DNA from: CAYZQH01 sp050300015
GTDB lineage: Bacteria; Pseudomonadota; Gammaproteobacteria; Pseudomonadales; Cellvibrionaceae
NCBI GenBank assembly: GCA_050300015.1
Contig: JBNKWZ010000021.1
Location: 434,001 to 498,000, forward strand
Direction of reading: 5' to 3'
Length of the DNA stretch: 64,000 bases
Positions 37,021-46,962 of the stretch are shown piece by piece. Made by a program: the position numbers and the translations under genes. Within the stretch, counting starts at the first letter, position 1, and every line of letters begins with the position of its first letter. The notes beneath the pieces are model-generated. The model was not told the origin of the DNA. It did no database searches and saw only the letters and a list, made by a program, of their open reading frames with translations.

Positions 37021-38598
37021 ATGAGGTTTTTTGCGCGTCTTTCAGTAGTGACAAAAATTTCAATTGTCCCCGCGATCGCCATTGTGAGCTTTGTTATCTT
37101 TTTGTCGGTGATTGCCTCCATGGGCGTGGATAACAATAAGCTGCTGGATCACGCCCAAGCGGCCAGTGTTCCTGCGTTGCGCGCCTCTGACCGGCTATTT
37201 TGGGTTTAGAGAAACTCAGCGGAAAATACAAAAGTGCTGTAACTACGGGCGAGCGAGGACCCTTTAATCAAGCATAGACGGTTTATAAATCGCTGTTGCA
37301 GGATTTAGAACTGATTAGTCGGCTATTAGTGTCGCAGCGCAGCTTCATCCAAACCATTGTCACCGATTTAGAGGATTGCCATCAGCGCGCCGACAAAATG
37401 GTGGAGTCTATGTTAAATGGCACTGCGGATTTTTCGAAGTTGGCGTAAGAGTCGTTGGAAATGAATGCGTTATATGATGATATTCCCGCCTCACTGAAAA
37501 CCTTTCAAACCGAACAGACTGCAGATTTTAAAGTACAGTTCCAGAAACTTGAACATTCCTAGAATGACATGGTCAAGCTCGGCATGATGTTGGCGGTGGC
37601 TTTACCTGTGGTGATGGGGTTGTGTAAAAATCTATTGGATGTGGTGGCTTCGTTAAAAGACATTGCCGAAGGCGATGGCGATCTTACCATCAGAATCAAA
37701 AACCATTCACGAGATGAAATTGGGGGCTTGGTGTTTTGGTTCAATTCCTTTGTTGAGAAGCTTCAACAAGTGGTGGATACCTTCTCTCCTTTGACACAAA
37801 TTGCGGTTGAGCTTACAGATGTGGCTTTCCATGCAAATATTTCTATTGAAAATCAACGGACGAGTACGGTGCGCGCGAAGCATGCCATGGATGAAATGAG
37901 CGCCTCAGTCACAGCTATTGCCGACAGTGCTAGCCTGGCGGCAGAGGCTGCGGAGGGTGCCGCCAAAGCTGCACAGGAAGGGCAGAATACTGTGTCGCTG
38001 ACAGTCAATAATATTCGCAAGCTGACCGACAATGTGTTGGAGATTAAATCGGTGATCCATCAACTGGATGACGATAGTAGTCGTGTAGGCTCCGTAGTGG
38101 ATGTGATTAAAGGTATCGCCGAGCAAACTAATTTGCTTGCACTGATACTGCCATTGAAGCTGCACGTGCGGGAGAGGAGGGCCGTGGCTTTGAGGCGGTG
38201 GCCGATGAAGTCCGTACACTGGCGTTAAGAACACAAGAGTCCACCGACGAGATTCGCTCCACCATCGAGAAACTTCAAAGTGCCGCAAAATCCGCCGTTT
38301 CGGTAATGGAAGACAGTGTGGGTCAGGCTGATGTGCGTGTAGAAAAAGCCAATAATGCCGGCGAGAGTCTAGATGGTTTCATCTGGCGATTACCAATATT
38401 GACGATATGAATAATAAAATTGCCGAGTCCACCAACGAGCAGTCGCGCGTGGCCAGAGATATATTGGGCATCATTAACGATATTCATCAATCTGTAGAGA
38501 GTACTTCAGAGCGCGCACAAAAATTGGTGGATGTGAATAAGGATTTAGAGCATTTGGCTCGAGCAATGAGCGATATTAATCGACAATTTCAAATATAA
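37021..38598 (+). pseudogene. decayed methyl-accepting chemotaxis protein
   Basis: Remnant of a chemoreceptor spread over three frames. It starts with an intact signal-anchor helix (RLSVVTKISIVPAIAI), then shifts frame near 37203. The sensor region in the new frame has in-frame stops at about 37274, 37444 and 37561. From 37569 a second membrane segment, HAMP region and start of the signalling domain are readable, but a one-base deletion near 38145 breaks the hairpin tip (NLLAL then EAARAGEEGRG in another frame), and another shift lies near 38385 before the last part ending NRQFQI. At least three frameshifts and three stops mean it cannot be functional. Confidence 0.92.
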
Positions 38599-38635
38599 AG
38601 AACTGCATCGCAGGCGTGTACTGCCACTGATGCGA

Positions 38636-39208
38636 TTATAGTGGGGGCTCGTTTTCCTTAAGCGATTTTTTTGACAGCTTTTGGGCTTTTAGATGGGCGA
38701 CACGTAACTTACGCTGTCTCCAGCGCTCCCGAACATGCCAACGCCAAGTCCAGTTGGTCAGCAGATACCCACATGTCCCCAAAAATAGTCCCGTAGTGAC
38801 GCCGCCCAAAACCAAGGGCTCCCACACATGTAAAAAGCCTGTGGTAAACCATTCCAACGTGGGTTCAAACGCAAATTTTGTGTGGGGCATTTGCAACATC
38901 CAGGCGCCCAACTTATAAGTTGCGAAAAAAATTACAGGGAAAGTGAGCGGGTTACTAATCCATACCAGGGCAAAGGTAATGGGCAGGTTGCAGCGTAAAA
39001 AAAAGGCGGCCAGTGCGGCCAACGGAATTTGCCCCGGAATGGGCAAAAAGCAAACAAATAACCCCACAAACATAGCCGTAGAAACAGAATGCCGGTTCAA
39101 GTGAAAGAGGTTGGGCTCTTGAAGTAGCCAGCCCAGTACGCGCAGCGAGGGCCTTTGGCGAATGGCGTTGGGGTCGGGGGACCAACGTTTAAGAAACTTC
39201 CTTGGCAT
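38636..39208 (-). CDS. DUF2062 family membrane protein
   Basis: 190 residues with the DUF2062 pattern: MPRKFLKRWSPDP at the start, then VSTAMFVGLFVCFLPIPGQ, two or three hydrophobic helices with NLPITFALVWISNPLT, and a basic C terminus. Function unknown; members are widespread inner-membrane proteins in proteobacteria, often next to comEC/exbB clusters, as here. ATG 39208 matches the family start; a TTG 18 bases upstream is the alternative. Divergent from comEC. Confidence 0.88.
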   Translation of the reverse strand: MPRKFLKRWSPDPNAIRQRPSLRVLGWLLQEPNLFHLNRHSVSTAMFVGLFVCFLPIPGQIPLAALAAFFLRCNLPITFALVWISNPLTFPVIFFATYKLGAWMLQMPHTKFAFEPTLEWFTTGFLHVWEPLVLGGVTTGLFLGTCGYLLTNWTWRWHVRERWRQRKLRVAHLKAQKLSKKSLKENEPPL

Positions 39209-39354
39209 GGGGAAACGGCGGCTCAAATGAAGGCGCTATTATGCCCATGTGTTAAGCAATTTGCACCCACGGGCCTATATCGTCTAAACGTTTGGCGCTT
39301 GAGGCGCGTTGAGATACACTTGGGGCATAGCTTGAGCAAAGGAGTGCTCGGACG

Positions 39355-41676
39355 ATGTTGCCCCTGATGTGTTTGGCGGTTGGGATACTGTTAGCCCCGC
39401 TTCTTGCTGGGTCACAGCCTGTTTTTCTACCGGGTATGCCGTTGATTCTGGGCAGTCTATTGGCCGCCAGGGTTTTGTCGTGCAAAGCGTTATGGTCACG
39501 GCGCGCGCGTGCTATGTTTGGACTTGTCAGTTGTTTACTTTTGGGTTTAATGCTCGGGCGGGCCCATCTGCATTGGGTTGTTGCCAAGCAACTGCCCGCC
39601 GATTGGGATCGCCAAGACGTCCATCTCACCTTTATGGTTGCTAGCCTGCCTAAAACCGGCAACCATTCCATTCGATTCGCCGCGCGTATTCAAGATGAGT
39701 CCTGCCGAAGCCCTGCTTGCCAGTGGCTGGTGGGTAAAAAACTTTGGGTCAGTTGGTATTACGCTACACGCACGCCGAAGCCCGGTGAGGTTTGGCAAGC
39801 CCAATTACGAATCAAACGCCCCAGAGGGCTGGTAAATCCCGCCGGTTTTGATTACCACGCCTGGTTGTTGTCGGAGGGCTACTCTGCCACCGCTTATGTG
39901 CGTGATGGCGCCACACGCCTTGGGCAACGGCGTAATTTGGCTTATTGGCGATACCGTTTAGGCGAGTGGGTATTTGCCGGGCAAACGCTGCAGTTCGAGC
40001 GATTTTATCGAGCTCTACTACTGGGTGATAAGCGTGCTATTGATGCGCAGGATTGGCAGGTGCTTACTGCCAGCGGCACCATTCATCTTCTGGCCATATC
40101 CGGTTTGCATGTGGGGCTTTTGGCTGCTTGCGGGTTTGGTGTGGGACGAATTTTGGCACGTACCTTAGCCGTGTTTCGCGCAGGCAGCAATGTGGGCGTG
40201 TATCGCTGTGTACCTCTGTTGCTGTCATTGGTCTTGGCGTTGGTGTATGCCACCATTGCAGGGCTCAGTCTGCCCACGCTACGTGCCATGGTGGGGTGTT
40301 TGTGCGTTGGGCTCAGTGGGTTGCAGGCTAGGAGGCTCTCTTTAGGGGTGGCCTTTGCGCTGGCGTGTTGTGCCGTGTGTTTACTACAACCGTTCGCGCT
40401 CTTTTCTCCAGGTTTTTGGCTGTCGTTTTTAGCGGTGTTCGTTTTGCTGTGGGCCTTTTCTGGGCGTCGAGTGTCGCGGGTCAAGGGGGCGGTGGTCGCG
40501 CAATGGGTATTGTTTGTGGGGCTTTCTGCGCCGCTGCTCGCGGCGGGTATTGGGGTGAGTGTAACGGCGCCGATGGCCAATTTGGTTGCAGTACCCGTGG
40601 TGGCTGTGTTGGTGGTACCAACGTTATTTATCGCGGTGTTGCTGGGTGGCCTGCCGGGCGTTAAAACCCTTGTGCTCAACGCGGTGGACGGCCTTTTTGG
40701 TTGGCTGTGGCAATGGTTGGAGCTGTGCGCAGCTTTTGAGCCCTGGCACGCCCCCAACCCCTTAGGGTGGGCAAGTGCCTTGCTATTGTTTTTTGCGGGC
40801 TTGATGATTTTGGCGCCTGCGGGGTTAAAGCTCTGGCGGGTGGGTGGAGTGCTGGCCATTGCAATTGTATTTGCCCCACTAAAGCACATAAGTGAACCGC
40901 AGCTTACGGTGTTGGATGTGGGGCAGGGGCTGGCGGCTGTAGTGACCACCCGGCAGTCGCATTGGGTATTTGATACGGGTGCGCAATTTAGCGAAACCTT
41001 TGATATTGGCAGTAGCGTACTGGCGCCATTTATCAAAGCTCAGCGCGCAAGAGCCGTGAATGTGGTGGTCAGTCATGGCGACCACGACCATGCCGGTGGG
41101 CTCGCTGGCCTTGCAAAAGCCTTAACTATTCAAACCTTGTGGGTCGGGGAAACGGTCGATGAAGTTGAGGATAAAAAGGGTATTCCCGTCCCGCAGCAGC
41201 GATGTTTTCAAGGTCAGCAATGGTCTGACGCTCAGGTTGAGCTCGAGGTGCTATGGCCACCAAAAGGGCATCACGCCACCGGCAATGACGGGTCGTGTGT
41301 GGTACTGGTGACAATGCAAGTACCTGGGGGGGTGGTTACCATACTGCTGCCGGGGGATATCACCCAAAAAGTGGAGCGGCAGCTCTTGCCTATACTGCCC
41401 CAAGGCGTGGATGTTTTGGTGGCCTCTCATCACGGCAGTCAAACCTCTAGCAGTGCAGCTTTCTTGGCAAAATTGCGCCCAAAGCTTGTGGTGTTTTCGG
41501 CAGGTTTCAAAAATCGTTATCGTCACCCTGCCAGTAAAGTGGTGGCTCGAGTGGAGCGTTTTGGTGCGAAAACGCTGAATACGGCGGAGTCAGGGGCGAT
41601 TCAACTTCATTGGGAAGGGGGTAATCGTCTAAAAGTTGATCGGCTTCGCAATGAATATGATCGACTTTGGTACTAA
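39355..41676 (+). CDS. comEC: DNA internalization-related competence protein ComEC/Rec2
   Basis: 773-residue inner-membrane channel for single-stranded DNA uptake. An N-terminal soluble domain between membrane helices (about 50-165), a competence domain with many helices (GTIHLLAISGLHVGLLAA is the classical motif), and a C-terminal metallo-beta-lactamase-like domain with SHGDHDHAGG, LLPGDI and SHHGSQTSSS, which in related proteins degrades the non-transported strand. All metal ligands appear present, suggesting natural competence. ATG has AAAGGAG upstream. Confidence 0.95.
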   Translation: MLPLMCLAVGILLAPLLAGSQPVFLPGMPLILGSLLAARVLSCKALWSRRARAMFGLVSCLLLGLMLGRAHLHWVVAKQLPADWDRQDVHLTFMVASLPKTGNHSIRFAARIQDESCRSPACQWLVGKKLWVSWYYATRTPKPGEVWQAQLRIKRPRGLVNPAGFDYHAWLLSEGYSATAYVRDGATRLGQRRNLAYWRYRLGEWVFAGQTLQFERFYRALLLGDKRAIDAQDWQVLTASGTIHLLAISGLHVGLLAACGFGVGRILARTLAVFRAGSNVGVYRCVPLLLSLVLALVYATIAGLSLPTLRAMVGCLCVGLSGLQARRLSLGVAFALACCAVCLLQPFALFSPGFWLSFLAVFVLLWAFSGRRVSRVKGAVVAQWVLFVGLSAPLLAAGIGVSVTAPMANLVAVPVVAVLVVPTLFIAVLLGGLPGVKTLVLNAVDGLFGWLWQWLELCAAFEPWHAPNPLGWASALLLFFAGLMILAPAGLKLWRVGGVLAIAIVFAPLKHISEPQLTVLDVGQGLAAVVTTRQSHWVFDTGAQFSETFDIGSSVLAPFIKAQRARAVNVVVSHGDHDHAGGLAGLAKALTIQTLWVGETVDEVEDKKGIPVPQQRCFQGQQWSDAQVELEVLWPPKGHHATGNDGSCVVLVTMQVPGGVVTILLPGDITQKVERQLLPILPQGVDVLVASHHGSQTSSSAAFLAKLRPKLVVFSAGFKNRYRHPASKVVARVERFGAKTLNTAESGAIQLHWEGGNRLKVDRLRNEYDRLWY

Positions 41677-41745
41677 GGCACTGCTTGTTCAGAATTAAAA
41701 TCATGTATTATACCCCCCGCAAAATCATAATAACGGGAGTTAGCA

Positions 41746-42372
41746 GTGCTTGATATCCTTGTAGCCGGCGGTTGGTTGATGATTCCGATCATCCTCAGTT
41801 CTATTGCGGTGATTGCCATCACCATCGAGCGTTTTTGGACCTTATCCCCAGAGAAAATTGCCCCTCGCAATCAGTTGGGCCAAGTCTGGAGCCAAATTCA
41901 AAACAACCAAATGGACGGCGAGCGCTTGAAGGAGTTACGTCGCTCATCTCCCCTCGGGCGCGTATTGGCAGCGGGCTTGAGTAACTCTCGACACGGCCGA
42001 GATGTGATGAAAGACAGCATTGAAGAAGCGGCCAATCAAGTGATCCACGATATGGAGCGTTTTCTGAATGTGCTGGGCACTATCGCAGCCATCGCCCCTT
42101 TGCTGGGGTTATTGGGTACAGTATTTGGCATGATTACCGTGTTTAACGAGATTATGCTGCAGGGTACGGGCAATGCTGGTGTGTTGGCGGGCGGTATCTC
42201 TCAGGCTTTGATTACCACCGCGGCTGGTCTGTGTGTGGCGATCCCCTCCATGATCAGTCATCGCTTCTTTCAGCGCCGTGTGGATGGCCTGGTGGTGGCT
42301 ATGGAGCAGGAGGCCGTTAAGCTGGTCGATGCACTGCACGGCGAGCGCCGCGTAGACCTGAAAGTAGCTTAG
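41746..42372 (+). CDS. exbB: MotA/TolQ/ExbB proton-channel family protein
   Basis: 208 residues, three membrane helices (about 7-30, 105-130 and 145-170), with the family region LLGLLGTVFGMI and GISQALITTAAGLCVAIPS. With the following ExbD-like gene it forms a proton-driven energy transducer. The pair sits between comEC and lpxK as in Pseudomonas, where it is distinct from the Ton system; a specific partner is not evident, so the symbol is by family only. GTG start with GGGAG upstream. Confidence 0.88.
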   Translation: MLDILVAGGWLMIPIILSSIAVIAITIERFWTLSPEKIAPRNQLGQVWSQIQNNQMDGERLKELRRSSPLGRVLAAGLSNSRHGRDVMKDSIEEAANQVIHDMERFLNVLGTIAAIAPLLGLLGTVFGMITVFNEIMLQGTGNAGVLAGGISQALITTAAGLCVAIPSMISHRFFQRRVDGLVVAMEQEAVKLVDALHGERRVDLKVA

Positions 42373-42384
42373 GGGAAGCGCAGC

Positions 42385-42807
42385 GTGCAGTTTAAGCGAC
42401 AAGTCAAAAGTGAAGAAGGCATCAACTTAACACCGCTGATCGATGTGGTGTTTTTGTTGTTGATCTTTTTTATGGTCTCGACCACCTTTACCAAAGAAAC
42501 CCACCTAAAATTGTCGTTGCCTGAGGCGCAGGGTGACCCGGCACCGGACGTGCCGGAAAAAATCGAGGTGATTATTGGTGCTCAGGGCGAGTTTGCCATC
42601 AATGGTGAAACCTTGGTGAACACCCAGCTGGATACGCTGATGGCGGCCATTGAAGCTACCGGCAAAGGCGACACTTCACTGCCCTTTGTGATTACCGCCG
42701 ATGCGAAAGTCCCATACGAATCAGTCGTGACAGCGATGGATGCGGCTGGGCGAATGGGTTATGTCAATTTAAGTATGACCACCAAAAAGCCAGAAGGTGA
42801 ACCATAG
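42385..42807 (+). CDS. exbD: ExbD/TolR family biopolymer transport protein
   Basis: 140 residues with one N-terminal membrane helix (about 18-35) containing the essential Asp of the family in TPLIDVVFLLLIFFMV, and a periplasmic domain. Partner of the upstream ExbB-like protein. GTG start, AGGGGAAG upstream, 12 bases after exbB. lpxK follows eight bases later. Confidence 0.9.
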   Translation: MQFKRQVKSEEGINLTPLIDVVFLLLIFFMVSTTFTKETHLKLSLPEAQGDPAPDVPEKIEVIIGAQGEFAINGETLVNTQLDTLMAAIEATGKGDTSLPFVITADAKVPYESVVTAMDAAGRMGYVNLSMTTKKPEGEP

Positions 42808-42815
42808 GCGAACGC

Positions 42816-43832
42816 GTGATTGATCGTATAAAAGCCAGTGTTGAGCACCAATGGTATGGTCGCCCGCACTGGCTTTTTTTATTGTGGCCGGTCTTAGGCC
42901 TTTACCTCTTAGGTGCCTGGTGGAGGAAGCGCCGGGCTCTTTCGTGTCAAACGGCATACGAGGTGCCTGTGGTGGTGGTGGGCAATATCACCGTGGGCGG
43001 CACGGGTAAAACCCCGGTGATCCTTGCATTGGTGACGTTCTTTAAGCAACAGGGTTTACGTGTGGGGGTTGTCTCTCGTGGTTATGGGGGCAAAGCTCGA
43101 ACGCTGACTTTGGTGCAAGCCGATACATCTGTATCTTTGGTAGGGGACGAGCCCAAGCTTATCCATCAAACCACCGGCGTGCCGGTGGTAGTGGGTCGAG
43201 CCCGCGCCGAGTGTGTGGCTTATTTGGCAACTCACTTAGGCTGTGAGGTAGTCTTGTCGGACGATGGGCTGCAACACTACGCCATGGCCAGGGCTGTGGA
43301 GTGGGTCGTCGTAGATGGTGCGCGGCCATTTGGTAATGGTTGGCGTTTGCCCATTGGGCCCCTGCGTGAGCCGGTGAGCCGTTTGCAAACGGTGGATCAA
43401 GTACTGGTCAATGGTGTCACAACCCCGAATCTTGAATCCCCACTATTGAAAGACGCCATCAGGTTTGAGGTGGTACCCTGTGGTTGGCGCAATGTAATGA
43501 GCGGAGTGCTTTACCCGTTGGATCATGTGAGTTTGACGCAATCGGTTGCGGTGGCAGGGATAGGGCGGCCGGATAAATTTTTCAATACCTTAAAAGCACT
43601 GGGTTTTAGGGGCCCGAGCCAAGCCTTTGCCGACCACCATGCCTTTACCGAAGCGGATTTTAAACCTTTTCACGCAGCCAAAAACCTACTCATGACCCGC
43701 AAAGATGCCGTGAAGTGCGAAGCGTTCGCTCAGCCACACTGGTGGGCCCTTGAGGTTGAAGCGAAACTTCCCCAAGCTTTGCTAAGTTCATTAATCAAAC
43801 AGTTAAAATACGGGAAAGATTCAAAACAATGA
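42816..43832 (+). CDS. lpxK: tetraacyldisaccharide 4'-kinase
   Basis: 338-residue membrane-associated kinase that phosphorylates lipid A disaccharide at the 4' position. N-terminal helix (about 17-35) and P-loop GGTGKT at 61-66, followed by VSRGYGGK and DDGLQHY, the catalytic Asp/His elements of LpxK. GTG start with a weak Shine-Dalgarno; the stop overlaps the kdsB start (ATGA), so the genes are coupled. The small Trm112-like gene that separates lpxK and kdsB in Pseudomonas is absent. Confidence 0.96.
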   Translation: MIDRIKASVEHQWYGRPHWLFLLWPVLGLYLLGAWWRKRRALSCQTAYEVPVVVVGNITVGGTGKTPVILALVTFFKQQGLRVGVVSRGYGGKARTLTLVQADTSVSLVGDEPKLIHQTTGVPVVVGRARAECVAYLATHLGCEVVLSDDGLQHYAMARAVEWVVVDGARPFGNGWRLPIGPLREPVSRLQTVDQVLVNGVTTPNLESPLLKDAIRFEVVPCGWRNVMSGVLYPLDHVSLTQSVAVAGIGRPDKFFNTLKALGFRGPSQAFADHHAFTEADFKPFHAAKNLLMTRKDAVKCEAFAQPHWWALEVEAKLPQALLSSLIKQLKYGKDSKQ

Positions 43833-44584
43833 CAGATTTTCATGTGGTGATCCCGGCGCGATACGGTTCTACCCGGTTGCCCGGCAAACCGCTCATCCCT
43901 TTGGCGGGTATTCCCATGGTGCAGCACGTGGTGGCCTGTGCGCAAAAAAGCCAAGCCAAAAGCGTGACGGTGGCCACGGATGATGTCCGCATTTTAGAAG
44001 CCGTCAAAGCATTTGGCGGCGAAGTGTTGCTCACCTCCTACGCGCATGAATCTGGTACGGATCGTTTGCAAGAAGTGGCCAAACGCTTGAATTTTGCCGA
44101 CGACGATATTGTGGTTAATGTACAAGGTGACGAACCGCTGATTCCGGCAAGCGTCATCCGTCAGGTGGCCACCAATTTGGCCGTGCACAAAGAGGCCAGT
44201 GTGGCCACTTTATTCGAACCCCTGAGCCTGCGGGCAGACATCGATAACCCCAATATCGTGAAAGTGGTGGTAGATCAGCAGGGGTTGGGGCTGTATTTTT
44301 CGCGCGCGCCCATTCCCTTCGAGCGAGAACCAAACAAGGGCAACGAATTATCCGCGCCTTATTATCGGCATGTTGGGCTATACGCTTATCGCGTATCTTT
44401 ATTGCATCAATTTGTGCAGTGGCCCATGGGCGTGTTAGAACGGGCCGAAAAACTGGAGCAACTTCGAGTGTTAGAAAATGGCCATCGAATTCATTTGGCC
44501 CGCGCCTGCGAATCCTTTGCTGGTGGTGTGGATACCCTAGAGGATGTGGCGCGCGTAGAGCAGTTATTGAGGGATATGAATTGA
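43829..44584 (+). CDS. kdsB: 3-deoxy-manno-octulosonate cytidylyltransferase (CMP-KDO synthetase)
   Basis: 251 residues. Activates KDO for lipid A-core synthesis, directly complementing LpxK. Motifs: IPARYGSTRLPGKPL at the N terminus (nucleotide binding), VATDD, NVQGDEPLIP, and the RHVGLYAYR segment. Length is as usual. Overlaps lpxK by four bases and the following phosphatase start by four bases. Confidence 0.97.
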   Translation: MTDFHVVIPARYGSTRLPGKPLIPLAGIPMVQHVVACAQKSQAKSVTVATDDVRILEAVKAFGGEVLLTSYAHESGTDRLQEVAKRLNFADDDIVVNVQGDEPLIPASVIRQVATNLAVHKEASVATLFEPLSLRADIDNPNIVKVVVDQQGLGLYFSRAPIPFEREPNKGNELSAPYYRHVGLYAYRVSLLHQFVQWPMGVLERAEKLEQLRVLENGHRIHLARACESFAGGVDTLEDVARVEQLLRDMN

Positions 44585-45063
44585 GTCAAACGATCAATGT
44601 ACTAATGGTGTGCCTGGGTAATATTTGCCGCTCACCTACGGCGCAGGGTGTATTTGAGACCATGGTCGACAATAACGCCTTAGCTCACCAGATTCATGTG
44701 GATTCTGCCGGCACTTCCAGTTGGCACATTAACGAGCCGCCAGATCGGCGCAGTCAGTCGGCAGCGTTAAAGCGTGGGTACGATTTAAGTCATCAACGTG
44801 GGCGTCAAGTGACGGTGCGAGATTTCGAACGCTACGACTATATCTTAGCGATGGATGAGGACAACTTGACTGACCTCAAACGCCTTTGTCCTAAAGATTA
44901 CAAAGGCCATTTGGGTTTGTTTTTGGCATTCAATCAGCAAGCGGAATATGAAGAAGTGCCCGACCCCTATCACGGTGGTGGTCAAGGTTTTGAGTTGGTG
45001 CTGGACTTGATAGAAGGCGCCAGCGAAGGGTTGCTGGCGCACATTCAAAGGACTTATCGCTAA
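44581..45063 (+). CDS. low-molecular-weight protein tyrosine phosphatase
   Basis: 160 residues. The active-site loop CLGNICRSPTA matches C-x5-R-S/T and lies right at the N terminus, as in the family; the general acid Asp is in DPYHGG near the C terminus. The start is TTG 44581, overlapping the kdsB stop and preceded by GAGGG; the open frame continues upstream into kdsB, but that extension has no family support. Such phosphatases often regulate exopolysaccharide tyrosine kinases; none is nearby. Confidence 0.93.
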   Translation: MSQTINVLMVCLGNICRSPTAQGVFETMVDNNALAHQIHVDSAGTSSWHINEPPDRRSQSAALKRGYDLSHQRGRQVTVRDFERYDYILAMDEDNLTDLKRLCPKDYKGHLGLFLAFNQQAEYEEVPDPYHGGGQGFELVLDLIEGASEGLLAHIQRTYR

Positions 45064-46101
45064 ATGGAATTGAAGGTGCGGGTATGCGAAAACCTACAGC
45101 AACTGAATACGCTACAGGTGCCTGCAGAGGCCGCTCACTTTTGCGATGTTAAAAACCTTAGAGCCTTATCGGCGGCTTATCGGTGGGCCGACGAAAATAA
45201 GGTGGCAGTGCATTTGTTGGGCGAGGGCAGTAATGTGTTGCTGGCACCGGAAGTGGCCGGCTTGGTGGTGCGCCCACTGTTTTTTGGTTTTGAGGTAGTG
45301 AAAGAAACCGACAATCACTTTTACATCAAAATTGGTAGCGGTGAAGATTGGCATTACAGTGTGAGCCAGTGTTTGCGCCTGGGCGCCTTTGGGTTAGAAA
45401 ACCTTGCGTTAATACCGGGTAGCGTGGGTGCGGCACCAGTGCAAAATATCGGTGCTTACGGGGTGGAGCTTGAACAAGTATTCGAATCTTTAACTGCGTG
45501 GGACAGCCAAGCGCGACAAACCAAAAGGTTTGACCATGCGGCATGCCAGTTTGGCTATCGTGAGAGTGTTTTCAAAAAAAGCGTGTCGGGTCGTTGGGTG
45601 ATTTTAAATGTCACTCTCAAACTCAACAAAACGCCTCAAGCCAATTTGTTGTATCCTGCGTTGTCGCAAGCTCTATCGCACGAGGCAGAGCCAACGCCAC
45701 AGCATGTGTTTGAAGCGGTGTGTGCACTGCGTGAAAGTCGATTACCGTCACCTGAAGTGATTCCCAATTGTGGCAGTTTTTTTAAAAACCCCGTTGTGGA
45801 AGAGGCGCATTACCAGCAGTTGTGTCAAAACTACCCCAATATGCCGGCCTTCGCAGCGGCCCAACCCGGCTGTAAAAAACTCGCCGCGGCTTGGTTAATT
45901 GACCAATGCGGCTGGAAGGGCGTGGAGAGAGAGGGCGTGGGTGTGCACAAACACCAAGCACTGGTGTTAATTAACCCCGGCCGCAGGCCTGTAAGTGACG
46001 TTTTACAGCTGGCCAGCGACATTCGTCAAAGCGTATTAAACACCTTTAATGTGGCGCTAGAGTTAGAACCGCGCTGTATCGGGTTTGCAGCGCCTTTTTA
46101 G
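45064..46101 (+). CDS. murB: UDP-N-acetylenolpyruvoylglucosamine reductase
   Basis: 345-residue FAD enzyme, NADPH-dependent second step of peptidoglycan precursor synthesis. FAD-binding LGEGSNVLL, the segment ENLALIPGSVGAAPVQNIGAYG, the YRESVFK element carrying the conserved Tyr/Arg/Ser, and the late NCGSFFKNP with the catalytic Ser are all present; the type I (E. coli-like) arrangement is clear. Starts immediately after the phosphatase stop codon. Confidence 0.97.
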   Translation: MELKVRVCENLQQLNTLQVPAEAAHFCDVKNLRALSAAYRWADENKVAVHLLGEGSNVLLAPEVAGLVVRPLFFGFEVVKETDNHFYIKIGSGEDWHYSVSQCLRLGAFGLENLALIPGSVGAAPVQNIGAYGVELEQVFESLTAWDSQARQTKRFDHAACQFGYRESVFKKSVSGRWVILNVTLKLNKTPQANLLYPALSQALSHEAEPTPQHVFEAVCALRESRLPSPEVIPNCGSFFKNPVVEEAHYQQLCQNYPNMPAFAAAQPGCKKLAAAWLIDQCGWKGVEREGVGVHKHQALVLINPGRRPVSDVLQLASDIRQSVLNTFNVALELEPRCIGFAAPF

Positions 46102-46109
46102 GGGCGGTT

Positions 46110-46141
46110 AACAGGCCTTAAAAAGGGCTCACCTGTTTTAT
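46110..46141 (+). terminator. possible terminator of the lpxK-murB operon
   Basis: AACAGG (46110-46115) and CCTGTT (46132-46137) arms with an inner GCC/GGC pair, followed by TTAT. It begins nine bases after the murB stop. The U-run is short. Confidence 0.4.
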
Positions 46142-46156
46142 CTTTAGGTCAGATAA

Positions 46157-46798
46157 TTGGGAATGATTGTGCAAAATCCCTTGCTTGGCAGTGACGGGTT
46201 TGAGTCGCTGGATGTGCCTTCAGCAGACCTTCGTTATTGGCCCGGCTGGTTAACAGCAGCGCAGGCCGCCGCTGCTTATGCAGAGCTTACGGCAAGCGTG
46301 CCCTGGCACCAAGCCGAAATTTGGGTGGGTGGGCAAAAAAGGCTAATACCTCGGTTGCAGTGCTGGATGGGAGATGTGGGCACACAGTATCGGTATTCAG
46401 GTACCTCATTTGCGCCAATGCCTTGGGTGCCTGCCGTGGCAAAGCTTAAAGTGCAATTGGAAGAAGACTGTAACGCCCGATTTAACAGCGTGTTACTCAA
46501 TTGGTACCGCACAGGGCAAGACAGTGTTAGCTGGCATGCCGACGACGAGCCAGAGTTGGGCAAAACCCCTATCATTGCATCGCTTTCGCTTGGGGCTACA
46601 CGGGTGTTCAAACTTCGACCACAGCAACGCCCCAAAGGCGTTAAAACACTCAGTTTGGCGCTACACCATGGTGACTTATTGTTGATGGCTGGCGCCACTC
46701 AGCAACATTGGCAGCACGCTTTACCCAAGGCGCCAAGCACGGTTGCTGGGCGCTTAAACCTCACCTTTAGGTGGGTGATTACTGACCGGCAACATTAG
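46157..46798 (+). CDS. AlkB-family 2-oxoglutarate/Fe(II) dioxygenase
   Basis: 213 residues. Direct reversal of N-alkyl base damage is the known role of AlkB proteins; this one has the ALKBH2/3-like form rather than that of E. coli AlkB. Iron ligands: H-x-D in WHADDE and the distal His in QHALPK; the 2-oxoglutarate Arg lies in RLNLTFRWV; also NSVLLNWYRTGQDSVSWH and PRLQCWMGD. The start could be TTG 46157 (AGG eight bases upstream) or ATG 46163. Single gene between murB and uvrY/gacA. Confidence 0.92.
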   Translation: MGMIVQNPLLGSDGFESLDVPSADLRYWPGWLTAAQAAAAYAELTASVPWHQAEIWVGGQKRLIPRLQCWMGDVGTQYRYSGTSFAPMPWVPAVAKLKVQLEEDCNARFNSVLLNWYRTGQDSVSWHADDEPELGKTPIIASLSLGATRVFKLRPQQRPKGVKTLSLALHHGDLLLMAGATQQHWQHALPKAPSTVAGRLNLTFRWVITDRQH

Positions 46799-46962
46799 GC
46801 GTAATAACCTGTTTTTGACCAAATATTGATTTTGCGTCAAGCTTTAAGCGAAAATCGACCCGCATTTTTTCTTTTATTTGTCGTAAACTGGTTTCAGTTA
46901 AAGCTCAACATTTCGTCTAATTTCTAGTCGATGCCGTCGGTTGTACTGGTGAGGTAAAAAAA

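Noticed and set aside
40083..41036. 317-residue minus-strand open frame opposite comEC.
   Set aside because: Shadow of a well-supported comEC gene; the product is low complexity (Thr/Asn/Ala/Pro-rich).
44419..44580. Upstream extension of the tyrosine phosphatase gene to an ATG inside kdsB.
   Set aside because: The extension overlaps conserved kdsB sequence, lacks family similarity, and TTG 44581 has a good Shine-Dalgarno and puts the active-site loop at the usual N-terminal position.
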